40,254 nucleotides of DNA. Source: Acidobacteriota bacterium. Lineage in GTDB: Bacteria > Acidobacteriota > Vicinamibacteria > Vicinamibacterales > UBA2999. A program made the position numbers and the translations under genes. The notes below the pieces were generated by a model that did not search any database, was not told the DNA's origin, and worked only from the letters and a program-made list of their open reading frames with translations. This document shows, one piece after another, positions 7,368 through 15,848 of this stretch (its first letter is position 1; the number at the start of each line of letters is the position of its first letter). The stretch spans positions 1 to 40,254 of the forward strand of contig JALHON010000007.1 of NCBI GenBank assembly GCA_022842985.1, read 5' to 3'.

Positions 7368-9008
7368 TCAGTAGCGCCACCAGGGCGTGGTCATGCCCTC
7401 GGGCTTGTGCCGCGCGATGTGGGCGGCCATCTGCTTCAGGCGCTCCGCCGTGGTTTCGGGCCCCTGCCAGCAGTGGCCCTTGCCATCGCCGTAGAGGAAG
7501 AACCCTTCGTAGTGCGGGTTCTGGGTGGTCTTCATCCACTGCTCGAGTTCCTTCGTCGAGTTGTTGAGGAAGAAGTTGTCCATGGTGCCCGTGTAGACGT
7601 GCACCTTGCCGACGAGCTTCGGGCCGACGGTGGACCAGTTCCGCTTGAGGTACTCGAGCAGGTCGTAGTTGTTGCGCCAGTACTCGGCGACCGTGCGGTT
7701 GATGGCGCCGGTGCGCTTGTCGAACAACGGCTCGAAGTAGCCATCCTTGCCGAGCGGTCCGAACACCGCCGACCAGATGTCGAGCTGCTCACCCGACCGG
7801 CCCTTCGTGCCGTTCACGAGTTCCATGTGGTTGCGCTGCTCGGAGGTGAGCCGCACCTGGCCGTTGAGCTCGCGGGTGTTGATGATGGGCACGGTGCGCC
7901 AGTCGATCTTCCGGTAGTAGGCGTTCTCGTCGGTGTAGATGTTGATGCCCTCGACGTCGGTGAACGTGACCGAGTCGGGGCAGTACGACCAGACCCCGCC
8001 GTAGAAGTCCGGGTAGAAGATCTGGTGCGCCAGGGAGATCCAGCCGCCGGTCGAGCCGCCGTCGGTAATGCGCGCCCACGGCTCGCCGATGATGCGGAAG
8101 CGGCGCTCCACTTCCGGAATCAGCTCCTGCATGAGGGCGTCGCCGTAGGGCCCGACGTTGACCGAGTTCACGCCGTAGCTGTCGTCGAAGTACGGCGCCG
8201 GGTGCTGCAGCGTGACGACGACCATGCGCGGAAAGTCGTCGCGCATCCACTGTTTGTGCAGGTCGTTGCCCTCTTCGAACCCGAGCGGCGCCCCGAGCGA
8301 GAAGTGTCCCTGGCGATACAGCACCGGATACTTCACGGTGGACGTCTCGTAGTCGCGCGGCAGGAGCACCGTGGCGCCGAGGTAGATGGGCCGGCCCCAG
8401 AACTTCGTCAGCAGCGGGCTCTGGATCTTGAGCCGCTTCACGAACGCGGTGTCGGCCGGCACGGACACCGGGCCGATCACCTGGTCGGTGGAGAGCCGAA
8501 TCCGTTCGGTCGCCTGATCGATGCGCACCGTCTGCGGGCGGCTGTAGAGATTGCCCGGCGAGACGTTCCAGTGCTGGCCCTCCCACTGGTCGTCGTGCAT
8601 CCACACGGTGTGGCCGTCGGCGCGTTTGAACTCCGAATAGAGATTGACGAAGGCCTGGACGACGTAGTCGCCCGGCGGCAGGTCCTTCAGGCTCGCGACC
8701 GGCGTGCCGAGATCCGACGCGTCGATGACGGCGGCCTGGCCCGGCGCCAGGTTCTCGACGTCACGGCCGAAGAAGGGTGTGCCGGTGCGGCCAATCTGCA
8801 GCCGCGGCTCGCGGTCGCCGCTCTTCGCCACGATGAAGTAGACGCGGCCGGTGACCGGCGTGCTGCGCACGGATGCCGGCACGCTGATCTCGACCTTGAG
8901 GCCGCGGTCGAATGGCGAACGCGCCGGCGCCTGAGGTTTCGCCGACTGCGCCCCCAGACTGACGGCCGACGCGAGAAGAACGGCGAGCGTGACGACTGGA
9001 TGCTTCAT
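7368..9008 (-). CDS. Exported putative esterase (enterochelin-esterase-like alpha/beta hydrolase)
   Basis: A 546-residue secreted protein with a signal peptide (MKHPVVTLAVLLASAVSLGAQ). Residues about 35-180 form a beta-rich N-terminal region. The C-terminal half is an alpha/beta hydrolase of the putative-esterase family related to enterochelin esterases and feruloyl esterases. The nucleophile elbow is DGGSTGGW with Ser319. YPVLYRQGHF and MVVVTLQHPAPYFDDSYGVN belong to the core, and a late His in GKGHCWQG could be the catalytic base. Substrates of this family vary widely (siderophore, sugar esters, peptides), so none is assigned. It is the last gene of a three-gene minus-strand run of exported hydrolases. 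The gap of about 40 bases to the convergent PLP gene holds no clear terminator. Confidence 0.85.
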   Translation of the reverse strand: MKHPVVTLAVLLASAVSLGAQSAKPQAPARSPFDRGLKVEISVPASVRSTPVTGRVYFIVAKSGDREPRLQIGRTGTPFFGRDVENLAPGQAAVIDASDLGTPVASLKDLPPGDYVVQAFVNLYSEFKRADGHTVWMHDDQWEGQHWNVSPGNLYSRPQTVRIDQATERIRLSTDQVIGPVSVPADTAFVKRLKIQSPLLTKFWGRPIYLGATVLLPRDYETSTVKYPVLYRQGHFSLGAPLGFEEGNDLHKQWMRDDFPRMVVVTLQHPAPYFDDSYGVNSVNVGPYGDALMQELIPEVERRFRIIGEPWARITDGGSTGGWISLAHQIFYPDFYGGVWSYCPDSVTFTDVEGINIYTDENAYYRKIDWRTVPIINTRELNGQVRLTSEQRNHMELVNGTKGRSGEQLDIWSAVFGPLGKDGYFEPLFDKRTGAINRTVAEYWRNNYDLLEYLKRNWSTVGPKLVGKVHVYTGTMDNFFLNNSTKELEQWMKTTQNPHYEGFFLYGDGKGHCWQGPETTAERLKQMAAHIARHKPEGMTTPWWRY

Positions 9009-9059
9009 GACGCGGCTATCGTCCCCGAGCCGCGCGTCTCGGTCAACCAGAGCCGTGGC

Positions 9060-10493
9060 TCAGGGCAGCCGCGGCACACGCGCCAGCAGACTGTCCTGCT
9101 TCATCACCGCTTCGATCTCCTGCGGCGTGCTGGCGAGCGTGGGCGTGAAGTTCTCCATGCCGGTCTTCGTGATGACGATGGTGTCTTCCATCCGCACGTA
9201 GAGCTTCTCGTCGGGAATCCACATCATCGGGTCCACGGTGAAGACCATCCCCTCGCGGAACGGCTGGCCCCAGATGACGCCCGGATCGTGCACCGTCATC
9301 CCGACGGGATGCTGCAGGTGGCCGCGGAACGACAACATCTCCTCAGCCGCCTTGCGGTGCGCGGGTGAGGCGAACGTCGTCCTGGCGAGTACCGCTTCCA
9401 TGTCGCGGCGTGCCTTGACCAGCACGTCTTCCGGCGTCACGCCCGGCCCGATGTAGCGGAAGAATGCGGAGCGGTACTCGAGGATGAAGGTCGCGAGCGT
9501 GCGCTGCGCGGCGGTGTAGGTGCCGTTCACCGGCCACATGCGCGTGACGTCGCTCGTGTAGTAGCGAAGATCAGGCGCGTAGTCCATGAGCACCATGTCA
9601 CCGGCCTTGAGCGCGTCCGAATTGCGCGAGTAGTGCCCCATCCAGGCATTCGTGCCGCCGCCGGCAATCGGGTTGTAGCCCTCGAACCTGGCGCCGTTGG
9701 CGAGGAAGACGAACCGTGCCGCAGCCGCCACCTGATACTCGAAGACGCCAGGGCGCGTGCCCTTCATTGCTTCGAGAATGCCGAGCGCCGCCAGCTCCGA
9801 CGCCTTGCGGATGAGCGCGATTTCGCGCGGGCTCTTCGTCTGCCGCAGCGTGTCGAGGATCGGCGTCAGGTTCCGGCGCTCGAGCGACGGGTAGCGGGCG
9901 TCGAGCAGGCCGAGGAAGTGCGCCTCGCGCGAGGGCCGCCCGTCCCAGGGGTCGGCGGCCACACCGGCCTGATGGCCGAGGATCTCGTCGCGGCTCTGCG
10001 CCTCGCCTTCGGCCGGGCTGAAGGGCACGTAGAGCACCGGCCGCGGCGCCCGCAGCATCGTGTTGAAGGTCTGACGCGAGAGCAGCTCCACCGGCGCCAC
10101 GTCGTCGACGCCGGTGAGCCGCTTCACCTCGGCGTGATCTTCGGCCGACCACACGGTGCCGGTGCTGCGCTCGAGGGCCTCGTTGCGGTGTGACAGATAG
10201 AGCACCGTGCGGCGCGTGCGACCGTCGAGCACCAGATACGCGTGCGGGCTCTCGAGTCCGGTCAGGTAGTAGAACTCGTTCGACTGCCGGAAGACCTTGA
10301 ACCCGTCGACGCCCGGCGCGCCCTGGATGACGGCGATGGCCTGCGGCCCGATGGCGTCGAACACCTGGTTCCGCCGGGCCGTGAACTCCTCGACCGGGAA
10401 GTCGGTCTGGTAGGGCGCCACACCCTGGCCGTGCAGCAGCACGGCAGACAGGAGGAGGAGCGGGAGGAACAGCACTCGACGCGGATTCGCCAT
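9060..10493 (-). CDS. Exported M24B (Xaa-Pro aminopeptidase-like) metallopeptidase
   Basis: A 477-residue pita-bread metallopeptidase, expected to remove N-terminal residues before proline. A signal peptide (RRVLFLPLLLLSAVLLHG) precedes an aminopeptidase-P N-terminal domain (about residues 35-190) and the catalytic domain. Metal ligands can be read as Asp in VLMDYAPDLRYY, Asp in TSDVTRMW, His in HPVGMTVHDPG, then FTVDPMMWIP and Glu in VRMEDTIVI. The fourth ligand is normally Glu (TVEPG). Here it is Asp, a conservative change that could alter metal geometry. Cytosolic PepP lacks a signal peptide, so this protein probably acts on peptides in the periplasm. It lies between two other exported hydrolase genes on the same strand. 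Confidence 0.9.
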   Translation of the reverse strand: MANPRRVLFLPLLLLSAVLLHGQGVAPYQTDFPVEEFTARRNQVFDAIGPQAIAVIQGAPGVDGFKVFRQSNEFYYLTGLESPHAYLVLDGRTRRTVLYLSHRNEALERSTGTVWSAEDHAEVKRLTGVDDVAPVELLSRQTFNTMLRAPRPVLYVPFSPAEGEAQSRDEILGHQAGVAADPWDGRPSREAHFLGLLDARYPSLERRNLTPILDTLRQTKSPREIALIRKASELAALGILEAMKGTRPGVFEYQVAAAARFVFLANGARFEGYNPIAGGGTNAWMGHYSRNSDALKAGDMVLMDYAPDLRYYTSDVTRMWPVNGTYTAAQRTLATFILEYRSAFFRYIGPGVTPEDVLVKARRDMEAVLARTTFASPAHRKAAEEMLSFRGHLQHPVGMTVHDPGVIWGQPFREGMVFTVDPMMWIPDEKLYVRMEDTIVITKTGMENFTPTLASTPQEIEAVMKQDSLLARVPRLP

Positions 10494-10544
10494 GCCGCAT
10501 GCTACCGCGTCAGGCTTGCGCGTGCGTCCGCGCCGGGCGCTACG

Positions 10545-12440
10545 TCAGTGGAACGACTGCCAGTGCGCCTCGATCCTCGACGTCACCCCCGCCACGTCGC
10601 CGGCCAGCAGATACCTGCCGGCCACGAGCGCGTCGGTCACCGCGGACGCCTTCGCCAGATACGCGTCCTTCGCCGGGTAGCGCTCTTCCAGACTGAGACG
10701 CGGGTCGCCGGCTTTCTCGCGCTCCGCCTTCGTCTTCGCGAACGGCAGCGCCATGCCGAGCAGGCTCACGAGCTGGTTCGTGCCACCAATTGACGCATTG
10801 CGGAAGTTCCAGCCGGCGTACGTGGCCATCGGCACACGCTGCTCCGCCGTGCGGATGCCGGAGAGTTCGTTGCCGTCGGCATCCACCTGCGGCACGAGGA
10901 ACGGCAGATCGCGGCCCTCGTGACGCGGCCCCTGGATGATGGTGGGGCTCTGCACGCCTCGCAGCACGGGGAACTTGAGCCTCGCGATCGGCACGAGCGT
11001 GCCGTCGGCGAGCTTCGGCACCTGCGACGCCGGGGGCTCGCTGCCCTTCACCACCCAGTCGGTCATCGCCACGAGCAGCGCCCGCATCGTCCACCAGTAC
11101 TCGAGCGGATTAGCCGGCTGCTGCCCGAGCCCGCCAGCGGGCACGGGGAACGGCGCCGACGAATGCTGCGCACCGGTCAGGAAATAGGCGCGTACGTTCG
11201 GCGGCAGCACGAGGTCGCGCTTGCCGTCGGGTGTCGTGTGGATGAGCGCGGCGGCGCGTCCGCCGCCCCAGTATTCGACGGCCGTGTTGGTGAACATCAC
11301 CTTCGGCTGCGTGGCGCGGGCGCGGGCGTTGTCGAGCAGGCCGTCGGTGCGCCGCGAGAGGGGATCACGTTCGGCGCTCGTGGCGTAGGGAAACTGCGTG
11401 GTCGAGTACATCGAGAGCGCCGTCGGCTGGGCGCCGCGCACGTTGATGCTGAGGCGGGCCGCGCCGGCGATGTGCACCATCACGCCGTCGAGCACCTGCC
11501 GGCCCTGCTCGTCGGCGTTGAAGCCGTCGTAGAGGAAGCTGCGCAGGAAGCGGCCGCTCTGCGACGAGCCGAAGCCGATGAGCTTCCCGGCCTTCGCCAC
11601 GGCATCCGGGGCGTACTTCACCCACGATGCGAGATCGCGGTAGGCGGCGAGCCCCAGCCCGGCGACCGGCCACTCCGTGGGCCGATAGGTGAGTTCGTAG
11701 GTGCGGCCCTTCTCGAAGCCGCCGGTGAGCGTGACCTGATTGCCACGCACCGTGAAGCGCTCGCGTGCGATGAGCGTCTTCGCGCCGAACTCGCCGTCGC
11801 GCACGCTGAGCGTCGTATCGCGCGCGTTGTCGTCGGTGGGCCGGTAGCCGGCCAGATCACCCACGGTCTGCGGGCCGTCATCGTTCGGGGTGAAGCTGGC
11901 GCGGATGACGTCCGACACGCCGCGCGCCGACGGAATCTGAATCGCCATGCCGGCGCCGCGTTCGGCCTCGCCCTGACGGCCGCTGATGCGGCGGATGTCG
12001 AACTCCCAGCCCACCCACACCACCGTATAGCCGCGCTGCATGAGGAAGCCGTCGCCGAGGTCGGCGTCGGTCACCGGGTCGTTCGTGGCGCCGCGATTGA
12101 AGCCGCCGAGCACGATCTTGCGGCCGCGGTTGAGCACATCCACGAGCGCAACCCCGTTCGACTTCGCGGCATCGAGCGGGCGCAGGATGTAGACGTCACT
12201 CGAGAACTCGACCTTGCCGTCGAGGTTCACCGGCGCCTTGTCCACGTCCGCAATCACGGCATTGCCGGGTGCGCGCGGGTTCACGGCGAAGTGGGCGATG
12301 CCGACGATCTTCTCGTAGCCGGAGTTGCCGACGGGCGCGCGGCTCGTGACGTCGAACCGTACCACGTCCGCCCGGGCCGGGCCGGCGGCCGCGAGCAGTA
12401 GGCAGAGACACGACAGACCGCACCCGAGGAACTTCGACAT
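10545..12440 (-). CDS. Large exported alpha/beta-hydrolase-domain protein
   Basis: A 631-residue protein with a signal peptide (SKFLGCGLSCLCLLLAAAGPARA). The rest matches the alpha/beta hydrolase domain group (the PF20091 type, recalled from family knowledge). It has an N-terminal all-beta part (VRFDVTSRAPVGNSGYEKIVG), a core strand GFLMQRGYTVVWVGWEF, and the nucleophile elbow GFGSSQSGRFLRSFLYDGFN, in which the middle Ser of SSQSG is the candidate nucleophile. FLTGAQHSSAPFP supplies a possible catalytic His. The function of this family is largely unknown. The start at 12440 is chosen for the signal peptide. The same frame stays open far upstream only as antisense of other genes. It is divergent from the YbaK-like gene with a 24-base spacer. 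Confidence 0.85.
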   Translation of the reverse strand: MSKFLGCGLSCLCLLLAAAGPARADVVRFDVTSRAPVGNSGYEKIVGIAHFAVNPRAPGNAVIADVDKAPVNLDGKVEFSSDVYILRPLDAAKSNGVALVDVLNRGRKIVLGGFNRGATNDPVTDADLGDGFLMQRGYTVVWVGWEFDIRRISGRQGEAERGAGMAIQIPSARGVSDVIRASFTPNDDGPQTVGDLAGYRPTDDNARDTTLSVRDGEFGAKTLIARERFTVRGNQVTLTGGFEKGRTYELTYRPTEWPVAGLGLAAYRDLASWVKYAPDAVAKAGKLIGFGSSQSGRFLRSFLYDGFNADEQGRQVLDGVMVHIAGAARLSINVRGAQPTALSMYSTTQFPYATSAERDPLSRRTDGLLDNARARATQPKVMFTNTAVEYWGGGRAAALIHTTPDGKRDLVLPPNVRAYFLTGAQHSSAPFPVPAGGLGQQPANPLEYWWTMRALLVAMTDWVVKGSEPPASQVPKLADGTLVPIARLKFPVLRGVQSPTIIQGPRHEGRDLPFLVPQVDADGNELSGIRTAEQRVPMATYAGWNFRNASIGGTNQLVSLLGMALPFAKTKAEREKAGDPRLSLEERYPAKDAYLAKASAVTDALVAGRYLLAGDVAGVTSRIEAHWQSFH

Positions 12441-12464
12441 GCGGCGCAGTATAGTGCGGCAGGC

Positions 12465-12938
12465 ATGAGTCTCCAGTCCGTGAAGGCGTTTCTCGACGCG
12501 CATGCACCCGACATCCACGTCCTCGAACTCGAGGCGAGCACCGCCACCGTGGCGCTGGCGGCCGAGGCGCATGGCGTCGAGCCGGGACGCATCGCCAAGA
12601 CGCTCTCGCTGCGCGTCGGCGGCGACGTGGTGCTCCTCGTGACCCGTGGCGACGCGCGGCTCGACAACCAGAAGTTCAAGGCGGCGTTCCGCGCCAAGCC
12701 GACGATGCTCGACGCCTCGGAGGTCGAAGCGGAAACCGGGCACCCGGTGGGCGGCGTGAGCCCGCTCGGCCTCGCGCGGCCCCTGCGCGTCTATCTGGAC
12801 GTATCGCTGCGGGCGTTCGACGAGGTGCTCCCGGCCGCCGGCGCCACGAACGCCGCCGTGCGGATTGCGCCCGACCGTCTGGCGACACTCACGGACGCGC
12901 ACTGGGTTGACGTCACCAGACCTCCGGGCGGCGCCTGA
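12465..12938 (+). CDS. YbaK/EbsC-family aminoacyl-tRNA deacylase-like protein
   Basis: A 157-residue cytoplasmic protein of the YbaK/ProX/EbsC family. Members hydrolyse mischarged aminoacyl-tRNAs, for example Cys-tRNAPro, as trans-editing factors. The hallmark features are present: a conserved Lys45 in RIAKTLSLRV, a hydrophobic strand VVLLVTRGDARLD, and the GGVSPLG loop near residue 90 that lines the active site. Length is typical for free-standing members. Substrate choice between YbaK, ProXp-ala and other subtypes cannot be settled by eye. The divergent 24-base gap to the exported hydrolase gene means the two promoters must overlap the starts or each other. A universal stress protein gene follows after 60 bases on the same strand. 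Confidence 0.88.
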   Translation: MSLQSVKAFLDAHAPDIHVLELEASTATVALAAEAHGVEPGRIAKTLSLRVGGDVVLLVTRGDARLDNQKFKAAFRAKPTMLDASEVEAETGHPVGGVSPLGLARPLRVYLDVSLRAFDEVLPAAGATNAAVRIAPDRLATLTDAHWVDVTRPPGGA

Positions 12939-12998
12939 GCGCCCGAGCACACATCTTGCCTTCGCGTGGCGACGCGGATGGCTGATAGCATGCGTGGC

Positions 12999-13901
12999 AT
13001 GGACGTCAAGCGCATCCTCTGCCCGCTCGACTTCTCGGAACCGTCGGCCCATGCGCTGGATCAGGCGGTGCAACTGGCCCGCGGGTATGACGCGCGCCTG
13101 ACCGTACTGCACGTGCGGCCCACGGTGGTACCGCACCCCGACATCTCGCCCGAAGGACACATGGCGCCGTGGCTCGTAGCCGAGCTCGAGACGCTGCGGC
13201 AGCGCGTCTTGGCCGCATGCGCCGACGCCGCGGCCGGTGTGCAGGTGGACGCCGTGGCGTCGGCCGGCGACCCCGTGCACGAGATCCTCAGCCACGCGAA
13301 CACGCTGACGGCAGACCTCATCGTGCTCGGCACCCACGGCCTCAGCGGCTTCCAGCATCTCGTGCTGGGCTCGGTCACGGAGAAGGTGCTCCGCCGGGCC
13401 GCGTGCCCCGTGCTCACGGTGCCGCCGCGCGCGTCCGACGTCGACGCGCGGTTCACGCGCATCCTCTGCGCGGTGGACTTCTCGGATTGCTCGCAGCACG
13501 CCGTCACGTTCGCCGCGGCGCTGGCGCGGCAGGCCGGCGCCTCGCTCAGCCTGCTGCACGTCATCGAATGGCCGTGGCACGAATCGGCGATCCCCGAGAC
13601 AGTGGGCGTGTCGGTCGCGCAGGCACAGGCGATGGCCGACTACCGGCGGTATCTCGAGACCGGCGCCGCGGAACGCCTGGCGGCCATCGGCGCCGCCGCG
13701 ATGCCCGACCGTCCCGTGAGCACGAGCGTCTCCTTCGGCAGACCGTATGTCGAACTGCTCGACGCCGCGCGCCGGAGCGGGGCGGATCTCATCGTGCTCG
13801 GCGTGCGCGGGAGAGGCCCGGTGGACCTCGGCTTCTTCGGCTCGACGGCCAATCACGTCGTGCGAAGCGCGACGTGCCCGGTGCTCACCGTGCGCGGGTG
13901 A
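12999..13901 (+). CDS. Tandem-domain universal stress protein (UspA family)
   Basis: A 300-residue protein made of two universal stress domains (about residues 1-143 and 150-300), each starting with a strand of the form RILCPLDFSE / RILCAVDFSD. Both keep the ATP-binding signature G-x2-G-x9-G-S: GTHGLSGFQHLVLGSV in the first and GVRGRGPVDLGFFGST in the second, each followed by CPVLTV. Such tandem proteins bind nucleotide and affect survival under starvation, oxidative or respiratory stress. No enzymatic domain is fused. Several in-frame ATGs precede this one (12978, 12990). The 12999 start is preferred because UspA proteins normally begin a few residues before the first strand. It is cytoplasmic. 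An 80-base gap separates it from the next operon. Confidence 0.92.
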   Translation: MDVKRILCPLDFSEPSAHALDQAVQLARGYDARLTVLHVRPTVVPHPDISPEGHMAPWLVAELETLRQRVLAACADAAAGVQVDAVASAGDPVHEILSHANTLTADLIVLGTHGLSGFQHLVLGSVTEKVLRRAACPVLTVPPRASDVDARFTRILCAVDFSDCSQHAVTFAAALARQAGASLSLLHVIEWPWHESAIPETVGVSVAQAQAMADYRRYLETGAAERLAAIGAAAMPDRPVSTSVSFGRPYVELLDAARRSGADLIVLGVRGRGPVDLGFFGSTANHVVRSATCPVLTVRG

Positions 13902-13981
13902 CGACGGACGCCGCGCCCCGGCGCCATCCCGTCGCGCCGCGCGTGAATCCCGCCGGAGCGATGTGTGGTCTAACTGCGATA

Positions 13982-14767
13982 ATGAGCGGCTTGGAGTACG
14001 AGCGCTTCGCCGACATCTACCGCGTCTGGACGGCCACCGCCGGCTCCACCCACGCCAACCTTCCCTTCTACGTGCAGGCCTACCTCGCGGCCGAGGGCCC
14101 CGTGGTGGAACTGGGCGTGGGCGACGGACGGATCGCGGTTGAAGCCGCGCGCCAGGGCCAGCACGTCATCGGCGTGGACCTTTCGCCCGCGATGCTGGCA
14201 CTCTGCAGGGCGCGCGCGACCGACGCCGGCGTCGCCGACCGCCTCACGCTGCTGCAGGGCGACTTTCGCAGCTTCGCGCTGGCCGAGCCGGCCGCGCTCA
14301 TCGCGCTGCCGTATCACAGCATCGGGCACCTCACGTCCCTCGATGCCAAACGCGACGCCGTGCGCCACATCCACGCGCAACTGCGACCGGGCGGGCGATT
14401 CATCTTCGACGACTTCCTGATGACGCCCGAGCGCCTCGATCAGATGCGACGAGTGCAGCTGCGCGCGGAGTACGACACGCCCGACGGCCAGCACGCCCTG
14501 CTCTGGGTCACGTCCCTCATCGACGACGCCGCGCAGACCATGCGGGTCGTCACCTGGGAAGACCTGCTCGACGACGACGGCGTGATGGTGCGCCGCCGCT
14601 ACCGCCCGCTGTCACTGAGCTGGATGACGCCGGCGCAGGCGGAGGGCCTGCTCGCCGACGCCGGCTTCACGGTGGAACGCTGCCTCGGCGCCTTCGACGG
14701 CACGCCGTTTCGGGCCGCCACGGCCGAGGAACAGATCTGGATCGCACGGAAGGACTCGGCCACATGA
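13982..14767 (+). CDS. Class I SAM-dependent methyltransferase
   Basis: A 261-residue soluble protein with a complete class I methyltransferase core: motif I VVELGVGDGRIAVEA (residues 41-55), acidic motif VIGVDLSPAMLALCRAR, motif around LQGDFRSFAL, and PYHSIGHL followed by LRPGGRFIFDDF. The C-terminal half adds strands that probably select the substrate, which is not identifiable. An alternative start at 13961, seven codons upstream, has GGAG only two bases away, so 13982 is preferred, though neither has an ideal ribosome-binding site. Its stop overlaps the folB start by four bases (ATGA). This is the first gene of a five-gene overlapping operon with folB, an SDR, a PLD-like gene and a CYTH gene, so translation is probably coupled. 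Confidence 0.87.
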   Translation: MSGLEYERFADIYRVWTATAGSTHANLPFYVQAYLAAEGPVVELGVGDGRIAVEAARQGQHVIGVDLSPAMLALCRARATDAGVADRLTLLQGDFRSFALAEPAALIALPYHSIGHLTSLDAKRDAVRHIHAQLRPGGRFIFDDFLMTPERLDQMRRVQLRAEYDTPDGQHALLWVTSLIDDAAQTMRVVTWEDLLDDDGVMVRRRYRPLSLSWMTPAQAEGLLADAGFTVERCLGAFDGTPFRAATAEEQIWIARKDSAT

Positions 14768-15120
14768 CGGGCACGACCGGACTGAAGCACCTGCAGGTGG
14801 ACTGCATCATCGGCATCTACCCGCACGAACGGGCCGCCACGCAGACGGTCTATCTCGACATCGAACTCGACTACGACTTCGCCGCGCCGGCCGCGTCCGA
14901 CGCGATCGCGGATGCGGTCGACTACGACGGCATCGCCGCCGGTGTCACCCGTCTGTTGCAGGAATCGCGGTTCCAGCTGATCGAGACGATGGCCGAACGC
15001 GCGGCCGCGCAGCTGCTCGCCGACGTGCCCGTGGCGACGGCCGTGCGCATCGAGGTGCGGAAGCCCGCCGCCGTGCCGGCCGCGCAGTGTTCGTTCGTGC
15101 GCGTGGAGCGGCGCCGATGA
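14764..15120 (+). CDS. folB: Dihydroneopterin aldolase
   Basis: A 118-residue protein matching dihydroneopterin aldolase, the folate-pathway enzyme that splits 7,8-dihydroneopterin to 6-hydroxymethyl-dihydropterin and glycolaldehyde. Family landmarks are present in order: IIGIYPHERAATQ near the N-terminus, the paired VDYDGIA segment, LIETMAERAAAQLL with the pterin-binding Glu, and the conserved VRKPAAVP with the catalytic Lys near residue 100. Length is typical. It is cytoplasmic and probably a homo-octamer by family analogy. Start and stop both overlap neighbours by four bases, tying it to the methyltransferase and the SDR. No other classical folate genes (folK, folP, folE) are in this window. 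Confidence 0.93.
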   Translation: MTGTTGLKHLQVDCIIGIYPHERAATQTVYLDIELDYDFAAPAASDAIADAVDYDGIAAGVTRLLQESRFQLIETMAERAAAQLLADVPVATAVRIEVRKPAAVPAAQCSFVRVERRR

Positions 15121-15848
15121 GCGCGGTCACCACGCGTCCCGTGGCGGTCGTCACCGGCGGGGCCCGGCGGCTCGGCCGGCATCTCTGCCTGTCGCTCGCC
15201 GCGCGCGGCTACGACGTCGTGATCGTCTACCGGTCGTCGGACGACGACGCTCGCACGCTCGTGCAGGCCATTGCCGCCACCGGCCGGCGCGCCCGCGCCG
15301 TCAAGGTGGACGTGGCCGACAAACACGCCGTGGCCGCGGCCTTTGCCGGCATCGGTGCCGCCGAGGGCCGCGTGGACCTGCTCGTGAACAACGTCGGCAA
15401 CTACAACCCGCAGAGTGTCACGGCGCTCGATCCCGACGTGTGGGACGACACCATCGCCGCGAATCTCTCGGGCGCCTACTACTGCTGCTACGGCGCGCTG
15501 AAGCTGATGCCGGCCGGCGGCCACATCATCAACATCGGCATGGCCGGGCTCGAAGGCATCCGCGCCAATACCCGCGGCACCGACTACTACGTGAGCAAGA
15601 CCGGCCTGCTCGTGCTCACCCGCGCGCTCGCCGCCGCCTACGCGCCGCAGCAGATCCGCGTGAACATGGTGTCGCCCGGGCAGCTCGAGAACTCGGTGGA
15701 TCTGCCGCCGCCCGAGGAGATCAGCCAGTGGGTGCCGATCGGCCGATCGGGCACGCTCGACGACATCGCCCAGGCCGTGCACTACCTGCTCGACGCCGGC
15801 TACGTCACCGGCCAGAACCTCGACGTCGCGGGCGGCTACCGGCTCTGA
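15117..15848 (+). CDS. SDR-family oxidoreductase, pteridine-reductase (PTR1/FolM)-like
   Basis: A 243-residue short-chain dehydrogenase/reductase. The N-terminal cofactor motif is TGGARRLGRHL, the T-G-x3-R-x-G form typical of pteridine reductases rather than the usual T-G-x3-G-x-G, which points to NADPH. NNVGNYNP follows as the NNAG motif. The catalytic Tyr and Lys are seen in DYYVSKTG (Y-x3-K). The usual catalytic Ser is not obvious after IINIGMAG, a feature shared with PTR1-type enzymes. Together with the four-base overlap with folB, this suggests reduction of dihydrofolate, dihydrobiopterin or a related pterin. That is an inference, and a generic ketone reductase remains possible. Its stop overlaps the start of the PLD-like gene by one base. 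Confidence 0.85.
   Translation: MSAVTTRPVAVVTGGARRLGRHLCLSLAARGYDVVIVYRSSDDDARTLVQAIAATGRRARAVKVDVADKHAVAAAFAGIGAAEGRVDLLVNNVGNYNPQSVTALDPDVWDDTIAANLSGAYYCCYGALKLMPAGGHIINIGMAGLEGIRANTRGTDYYVSKTGLLVLTRALAAAYAPQQIRVNMVSPGQLENSVDLPPPEEISQWVPIGRSGTLDDIAQAVHYLLDAGYVTGQNLDVAGGYRL

Noticed and set aside
12441-13856. Upstream extension of the large alpha/beta hydrolase frame
   Set aside because: The frame stays open for 472 more codons, but these are antisense to the YbaK-like and universal stress genes. The signal peptide fits the start at 12440.
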